Source of the DNA: Hydrogenothermaceae bacterium | GTDB lineage: Bacteria; Aquificota; Aquificae; Hydrogenothermales; Hydrogenothermaceae | Length of the DNA: 9,388 bases | Reading direction: 5' to 3' | NCBI GenBank assembly: GCA_026984415.1 | Contig: JALSSE010000326.1 | Location: forward strand, 1-9,388 | Shown here: piece by piece, positions 6,260 to 9,388 of the stretch | How the letters are laid out: each line of letters begins with the position of its first letter | How positions within the stretch are numbered: the first letter of the stretch is position 1 | The notes under the pieces: generated by a model | Database searches by the model: none | What the model was told of the DNA's origin: nothing | What the model saw: only the letters and a program-made list of their open reading frames with translations | Position numbers and translations under genes: made by a program

Positions 6260-7801
6260 TTAATGTTTAAAATGCCTCATTCCTGTAAATACCATAGCTA
6301 TTCCGTGTTCATTTGCAGCTTCAATAACTTCATTATCTCTTATTGAACCACCTGGCTGAATAACTGCTTTTATTCCGTATTTTGCAGCTTCATCTATACT
6401 GTCTCTAAAAGGGAAAAAAGCTTCTGAAGCAAGAACTGAATTTTCAATAGGAATTCCAAATTCTTTTGCTTTTTTTATGGCTGTTTCTAAACTGTCAACC
6501 CTTGAAGTCTGACCAGGACCAATTCCTACTGATTTTTTATCCTTTGCAATAACAACAGCATTTGATTTTACGTGTTTAACAATTTTAAAAGCAAAAATAA
6601 GGTCTTCCATTTCTTCTTCAGTCGGCTTTCTTACAGTAACAACTTTTAGTTCTTTAAATAACTCTAAATCCCTATCCTGAGACAGAAGACCACCTGATAA
6701 CCTTCTGTAATCAAGCCCTTCTGGTTTTTTATGGAAGTTCTTTGCTTTTACTATCCTGAGATTTTTCTTTGTCTTAAGTATTTCAAGGGCATCTTTAAAA
6801 TAGTCTGGAGCAATTACAACCTCTAAAAATATTTCAGTTAATGCTTTCGCAGTATCTACATCTACAGTTTTATTCAGTGCAACAATTCCACCGAAGGCAG
6901 ATTTAGGGTCTCTTGATAAAGCAGTTCTATAAGCTTCTTCTAAAGTGTTTCCTACTGCAACTCCACATGGATTTAGATGTTTAACAATTACTGCAGCTGT
7001 ATCTTCAAACTCTTTTACTAAGTTAAGTGCTGCGTCTGAATCTAAATAGTTATTGTAAGACATAGCTTTTCCGTGTAAAACTTCACTTTCTGCTATTGAT
7101 AAACCTTTTTCAACAGGTGATACATAAAGGGATGCTTCCTGATGTGGATTTTCACCATACCTCAATTCAGATGCTTTTCTTACAGGAATAGTATACTCTT
7201 CAGGAAATTTTTCATTTATTCCAAATTTTTCATTAAGAACAGAAGAAATAATACTGTCGTAAAACGCAGTATGTCTAAAAGCTTTTAAAGCAAGTTTTCT
7301 CCTTGTTTCAAGGGTAGTATCTCCTTTTTCTTCAATTTCCTTTATAACATCGTCGTAGTCTGAAGGGTCAACTATTATTGTGACAAATTTATGATTTTTA
7401 GCTGAAGCCCTTACCATTGCAGGACCACCAATATCTATATTTTCAATTATCTCATCTAAATCAGCCCCTCTATTTACAGTTTCTTCAAAAGGGTACAGGT
7501 TTATAGCAACAATGTCTATTGGGGTTATTTTTTGTTCTTCTAACTGTGCCATATATTCTGGATTATCCCTTACCGCAAGGAGTCCTCCATGTATTTTTGG
7601 ATGCAGTGTTTTAACTCTTCCACCCATAATTTCAGGAAATCCTGTTACTTCCGAAACTTCTGTTACTTTTATTCCGTACTCTCTAAGTTCCCTTGCTGTT
7701 CCAGAAGAAGAAATAATTTCATAACCTAAATCTTCTAATTTCTTTGCAAAATCAACAATACCTGTTTTGTTTGAAACTGAAAGTAATGCTCTTTTTTTCA
7801 A
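6260..7801 (-). CDS. purH: Bifunctional AICAR transformylase/IMP cyclohydrolase
   Basis: Catalyses the last two steps of purine synthesis: formylation of AICAR with 10-formyl-THF, then ring closure to IMP. Full length at 513 residues. The IMP cyclohydrolase domain (about 1-195) has the MGS-like LLSVSNKTG (6-14), [10 protein letters not shown] (31-40) and [15 protein letters not shown] (61-75). The transformylase domain (about 200-513) has [14 protein letters not shown] (208-221), the catalytic Lys274-His275 in [26 protein letters not shown], the conserved [10 protein letters not shown] and the terminal GMRHF. The start is TTG: an in-frame TAA lies directly upstream and AGAGGTAGAG precedes it. 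It is read from its own extended -10 promoter. AICAR is also released by histidine synthesis, which links this gene to nearby hisZ. Confidence 0.98.
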   Translation of the reverse strand: MKKRALLSVSNKTGIVDFAKKLEDLGYEIISSSGTARELREYGIKVTEVSEVTGFPEIMGGRVKTLHPKIHGGLLAVRDNPEYMAQLEEQKITPIDIVAINLYPFEETVNRGADLDEIIENIDIGGPAMVRASAKNHKFVTIIVDPSDYDDVIKEIEEKGDTTLETRRKLALKAFRHTAFYDSIISSVLNEKFGINEKFPEEYTIPVRKASELRYGENPHQEASLYVSPVEKGLSIAESEVLHGKAMSYNNYLDSDAALNLVKEFEDTAAVIVKHLNPCGVAVGNTLEEAYRTALSRDPKSAFGGIVALNKTVDVDTAKALTEIFLEVVIAPDYFKDALEILKTKKNLRIVKAKNFHKKPEGLDYRRLSGGLLSQDRDLELFKELKVVTVRKPTEEEMEDLIFAFKIVKHVKSNAVVIAKDKKSVGIGPGQTSRVDSLETAIKKAKEFGIPIENSVLASEAFFPFRDSIDEAAKYGIKAVIQPGGSIRDNEVIEAANEHGIAMVFTGMRHFKH

Positions 7802-7825
7802 TTACTCTACCTCTTTTTTCTTTTT

Positions 7826-7834
7826 ATTATATCA
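7826..7834 (-). promoter_or_regulatory. purH: Extended -10 promoter of purH
   Basis: The - strand reads TGATATAAT, a TGN plus perfect TATAAT. The expected start near 7819 gives a leader of about 18 bases containing the AGAGG ribosome site. There is no PurR box or guanine riboswitch structure that I can recognise in the short leader. Confidence 0.7.
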
Positions 7835-7875
7835 AAAGGTTTTCCTGAAGAATGTCCTGATATTATTTCTGAATT

Positions 7876-7903
7876 TTTACAGGTTTTAAAGAAAGTGTAA
7901 AAT
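7876..7903 (+). promoter_or_regulatory. Possible promoter 1 for the orphan gene at 7962
   Basis: TTTACA (7876-7881, 5/6 match to the -35 consensus), a 16-bp spacer and TAAAAT (7898-7903, 5/6 to the -10). The predicted start is near 7910, giving a leader of about 50 bases. The same bases belong to the TTTACA/TGTAAA array, so promoter and operator readings overlap. Confidence 0.5.
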
Positions 7904-7945
7904 ATTTTTACAGTTTTCCGAAAAGAAATGTAAATAAGTTTTACA
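7876..7945 (+). promoter_or_regulatory. Array of five TTTACA/TGTAAA hexamers, operator-like
   Basis: TTTACA at 7876, TGTAAA at 7896, TTTACA at 7907, TGTAAA at 7929 and TTTACA at 7940. Start-to-start steps are 20, 11, 22 and 11 bp, close to whole helical turns. Two palindromes of the form TGTAAA-N5-TTTACA result (7896-7912 and 7929-7945), 33 bp apart. The region also reads as an imperfect 31-33 bp tandem repeat. It lies immediately upstream of the orphan gene and 45-110 bp from the purH promoter. The cognate regulator is unknown. Confidence 0.55.
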
Positions 7946-7949
7946 CTTT
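7892..7949. repeat. Perfect 11-bp inverted repeat in the divergent region
   Basis: AAAGTGTAAAA (7892-7902) and TTTTACACTTT (7939-7949) are exact reverse complements with a 36-base spacer. It extends two hexamers of the array by GTGT/ACAC and flanking bases, so these two half-sites are the most similar to each other. Confidence 0.6.
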
Positions 7950-7961
7950 GAGGTTTTTGAA

Positions 7962-8330
7962 ATGAAAAAGGTAGTTTTTATATTTCTCCTGTTAATCTTA
8001 TGTCAGGAAGCTAAAAGTAGCGTTATTAACCAATTTTACATAGAAAATATTGATAAAGGATTAACAGGTTCTTTAGTTGGTTTATTGACTGGAGTACCAA
8101 TTTCTTTAGCTTTTGGCGGAAATGATTCATTAATCCTTGGAGGTGCAACTGCTATTGGTGCCGTAGTTGGTATGGTTTTTAATTTTGATGACGGAAAAAT
8201 AGATATTCCTAAAAAAGAAGAAAAAAAATACGATTTTATGAATTTTGGATTTAATTACTTTTGTGATTCTAAAGTAAGAAACAAATGCATATTTATGAGA
8301 AAACTTATTTTTGTAGAGATTAAATACTGA
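7962..8330 (+). CDS. Exported or membrane-associated glycine-zipper protein of unknown function
   Basis: A 122-residue protein with ATG start and GAGG at 7950-7953. Residues 1-20 form a signal peptide or anchor (KK, then VVFIFLLLILC). Residues 33-74 are a hydrophobic hairpin with GxxxG steps (Gly36/40/44 and Gly66/70), as in glycine-zipper membrane proteins. A lysine/glutamate-rich linker (84-89) follows, then an aromatic tail (YDFMNFGFNYF) with Cys101 and Cys109 eight residues apart, possibly a disulfide, and a basic, hydrophobic end. Cys14 follows Leu-Ile-Leu, a poor lipobox, so a lipoprotein is unlikely. I recognise no family. The gene stands alone between two regulatory regions, facing away from purH. 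The A8 run at 8221-8228 could allow slippage, but other frames close quickly. Confidence 0.75.
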   Translation: MKKVVFIFLLLILCQEAKSSVINQFYIENIDKGLTGSLVGLLTGVPISLAFGGNDSLILGGATAIGAVVGMVFNFDDGKIDIPKKEEKKYDFMNFGFNYFCDSKVRNKCIFMRKLIFVEIKY

Positions 8331-8341
8331 ACCAAATCTAT

Positions 8342-8369
8342 TTAACAAATATTAAAATTGTGTTATTTT
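8342..8369 (+). promoter_or_regulatory. Possible promoter of the DUF445 gene
   Basis: TTAACA (8342-8347, 5/6 to the -35 consensus), a 16-bp spacer, and TATTTT (8364-8369) preceded by TG as an extended -10 (TGTTATTTT, 8361-8369). The expected start near 8376 leaves a leader of about 25 bases. Confidence 0.45.
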
Positions 8370-8394
8370 ATTTTCAAAATATCTGAAAATAAAA
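8366..8394. repeat. Perfect 11-bp inverted repeat before the DUF445 gene
   Basis: TTTTATTTTCA (8366-8376) pairs exactly with TGAAAATAAAA (8384-8394) around a seven-base AAATATC loop. It starts in the presumed -10 and ends at the weak AAGG ribosome site (8393-8396). It may be an operator, a leader hairpin, or a GC-poor terminator of the preceding gene; only two stem pairs are G-C or C-G, so the hairpin is weak in a thermophile. Confidence 0.5.
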
Positions 8395-8401
8395 GGTTAA
8401 A

Positions 8402-9085
8402 ATGGACTTTTCATACTTAATACCACCAATACTTGGGGCTTTCATCGGATACTTAACAAACTGGCTTGCATTAAAAATGCTTTTCAGACCCTTTGAAGAA
8501 AAAAGAATATTTGGAATAAAAGTTCCATTTACACCAGGTTTAATCCCAAAAAGAAGAAGAGAGATAGCCGAGGCAATTGCAAAAACAGTTGAAGAACATA
8601 TTCTTCCCCTTGAAAAGATGAAAAAACTTTTTGAAGAAAGCAATTATAAAGAAAGGGTTCACAAAAGAATTGAACTGATTATTGATGAGTTTGTTGAAAT
8701 GACTGTGGAAGATATAAGAAAAACGATAAAAGAAGGAATATCTGTTGGGAAGATTAATATAAAAGGGACTGTGATTGTCACCGTAATAGACAAAGTTTTA
8801 GATAAATCAATAATAAAAATGAAAGAGAAAATTAAAAAGGATATTAAAAAGAAAGCATCAAAACTAATTGAAGAACATTTAGAGGAAGAACTGCCAATAC
8901 TACTCTCCCAGTTAAAAATAAGGGATATGGTTATTGATACATTTATGGAGATAGATATAGAAACCCTTGAAGATATTGTAATTGGATTTTCAGCAAATCA
9001 GCTAAGGTATATAACTTACACCGGTGCAGTTTTAGGCTTTTTGATAGGTTCTATTGAATCAATTTATATGTTTTTTTCCCATTAA
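8402..9085 (+). CDS. DUF445 family membrane protein, short form
   Basis: A 227-residue protein anchored at both ends. The N-terminal helix (about 5-27) carries the DUF445 signature GAFIGYLTNWLALKMLFRP, followed by FGIKVPFTPGLIPKRR (37-52), then a long charged helical stretch (55-195, rich in Lys, Glu and Ile, likely coiled or amphipathic helices), and the family-typical C-terminal LRYITYTGAVLGFLIGSIE helix (201-219). Family members such as Bacillus YheB and E. coli YjiN are larger, so the central region is shortened while both signature ends are kept. Function of the family is not established; YheB is known as a sporulation-related membrane protein. The start ATG follows a weak AAGG. The stop codon overlaps that of the opposing gene. 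Confidence 0.9.
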   Translation: MDFSYLIPPILGAFIGYLTNWLALKMLFRPFEEKRIFGIKVPFTPGLIPKRRREIAEAIAKTVEEHILPLEKMKKLFEESNYKERVHKRIELIIDEFVEMTVEDIRKTIKEGISVGKINIKGTVIVTVIDKVLDKSIIKMKEKIKKDIKKKASKLIEEHLEEELPILLSQLKIRDMVIDTFMEIDIETLEDIVIGFSANQLRYITYTGAVLGFLIGSIESIYMFFSH

Positions 9086-9388
9086 CTAACAGACTCAAAC
9101 CTATTTATCATCAAAGTTCCACATCCACCGATTTTTCTTGTCCTGTAAGAGTTTGAAAGTGTAACCCTCACCCCTTTATCTCTTAAAATTAAAAATGCCT
9201 TTTCGTATTCTTCATCTGAAGTTGTTTCAAAAGGAATTCCTTTTATTTCGTTAAATTTTAGAAGTGAAACACCTATTTTTAATTTATTTGCAATTTCTGC
9301 CAATTTTAACAGCTCTTCTTCTGAATCGTTTTCATTTTTAATTAATAGATATCCAATACTGTATTTTTTTCTCTGTTTGTTTGACAGA
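9082..9388 (-). CDS. RlmN-like radical SAM methyltransferase, C-terminal fragment
   Basis: The frame is open from the window edge to a TAA at 9084-9082, giving about 102 C-terminal residues; the TTG at 9303 is internal. The pattern follows the RlmN/Cfr C-terminal part: KKYSIGYLLIKNENDSEEELLKLAEIA parallels the RlmN strand with 'LI.gvNDs.e.a..La' and SLLKFNEI parallels 'vnLIPyNp'; then EKAFLILRDKGVRVTL parallels the 'F...L...Gv.vtvR' helix and strand. GGCGTL stands where RlmN has AACGQL, keeping the cysteine that carries the methyl group in RlmN. The usual RxSxGxDI before it is replaced by SNSYRTRKI, so this may be a divergent RlmN or a paralogue. The CxxxCxxC cluster-binding motif is outside the window. 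Confidence 0.8.
   Translation of the reverse strand, partial: LSNKQRKKYSIGYLLIKNENDSEEELLKLAEIANKLKIGVSLLKFNEIKGIPFETTSDEEYEKAFLILRDKGVRVTLSNSYRTRKIGGCGTLMINRFESVS

Noticed and set aside
7802..7961. Purine riboswitch or T-box in the purH leader
   Set aside because: The predicted leader is under 20 bases, too short for an aptamer, and no conserved elements are present.
7962..8004. Lipoprotein signal in the orphan protein (Cys14)
   Set aside because: The residues before the cysteine are Leu-Ile-Leu; the -1 position should be small (Gly, Ala or Ser).
8221..8228. A8 run as a programmed frameshift site in the orphan gene
   Set aside because: Both alternative frames meet stop codons within about ten codons and no stimulatory structure is visible; at most it would truncate the protein.
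8130..8643. Two open frames on the - strand at 8130-8348 and 8374-8643
   Set aside because: They oppose the glycine-zipper and DUF445 genes, which have ribosome sites, signal or membrane segments and, for DUF445, clear family signatures.
9301..9303. TTG at 9303 as the start of a 73-residue protein
   Set aside because: The frame continues to the window edge and the upstream residues fit the RlmN pattern, so this is the tail of a larger gene.
1..9388. CRISPR array, tRNA, rRNA, insertion sequence, toxin-antitoxin or phage-defence module
   Set aside because: No regularly spaced repeats, cloverleaf, transposase motifs or terminal inverted repeats were found; most genes are ordinary metabolic or membrane families.

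Overview
The window is AT-rich, densely packed bacterial DNA with short intergenic gaps, frequent TTG starts and good Shine-Dalgarno sites. Two proteins point to the Aquificota. The first gene is a close relative of the Aquifex leucine transporter LeuT, and the histidine-phosphatase gene closely resembles PspA, the metal-independent phosphoserine phosphatase of Hydrogenobacter thermophilus. The low GC suggests the Hydrogenothermaceae side (Sulfurihydrogenibium/Persephonella-like) rather than Aquifex itself. This placement is inference from remembered sequences, not from a search.

Layout: (1) 2-2375, + strand: a 5'-truncated LeuT-type amino-acid:Na+ symporter; an overlapping 39-residue single-helix protein (1314-1433) that resembles the MetS small subunits of such transporters; ndk; and a DUF4149/TMEM205-like membrane protein starting at TTG inside the end of ndk. 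A strong hairpin at 2357-2389 ends this cluster and the opposing one. (2) 2391-7801, - strand, read from high to low coordinates: purH, a class V aminotransferase, pspA, a 39-residue membrane peptide (4235-4354), hisZ and a SlyD-type FKBP isomerase. purH and the aminotransferase each have a convincing extended -10 promoter (TGNTATAAT). (3) 7802-7961: a 160-bp divergent regulatory region between purH and a + strand orphan gene. It holds five TTTACA/TGTAAA hexamers spaced close to whole helical turns. (4) 7962-9085, + strand: an exported or membrane glycine-zipper protein of unknown function and a short DUF445 membrane protein, with an 11-bp inverted repeat just upstream of the latter. (5) 9082-9388, - strand: the C-terminal end of an RlmN-like radical SAM protein, tail to tail with the DUF445 gene through a shared TTAA.

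How the genes connect: the aminotransferase plus PspA could supply the last two steps of phosphorylated serine synthesis. Serine feeds one-carbon units to 10-formyl-THF, which PurH uses to formylate AICAR, and AICAR is also the by-product of histidine synthesis, whose first enzyme HisG is partnered by HisZ. The - strand cluster therefore groups serine, one-carbon, purine and histidine metabolism. I found no tRNA, rRNA, CRISPR array, insertion sequence or defence system. The least explained parts are the operator-like array with its orphan gene, the two 39-residue membrane peptides and the start region of hisZ.
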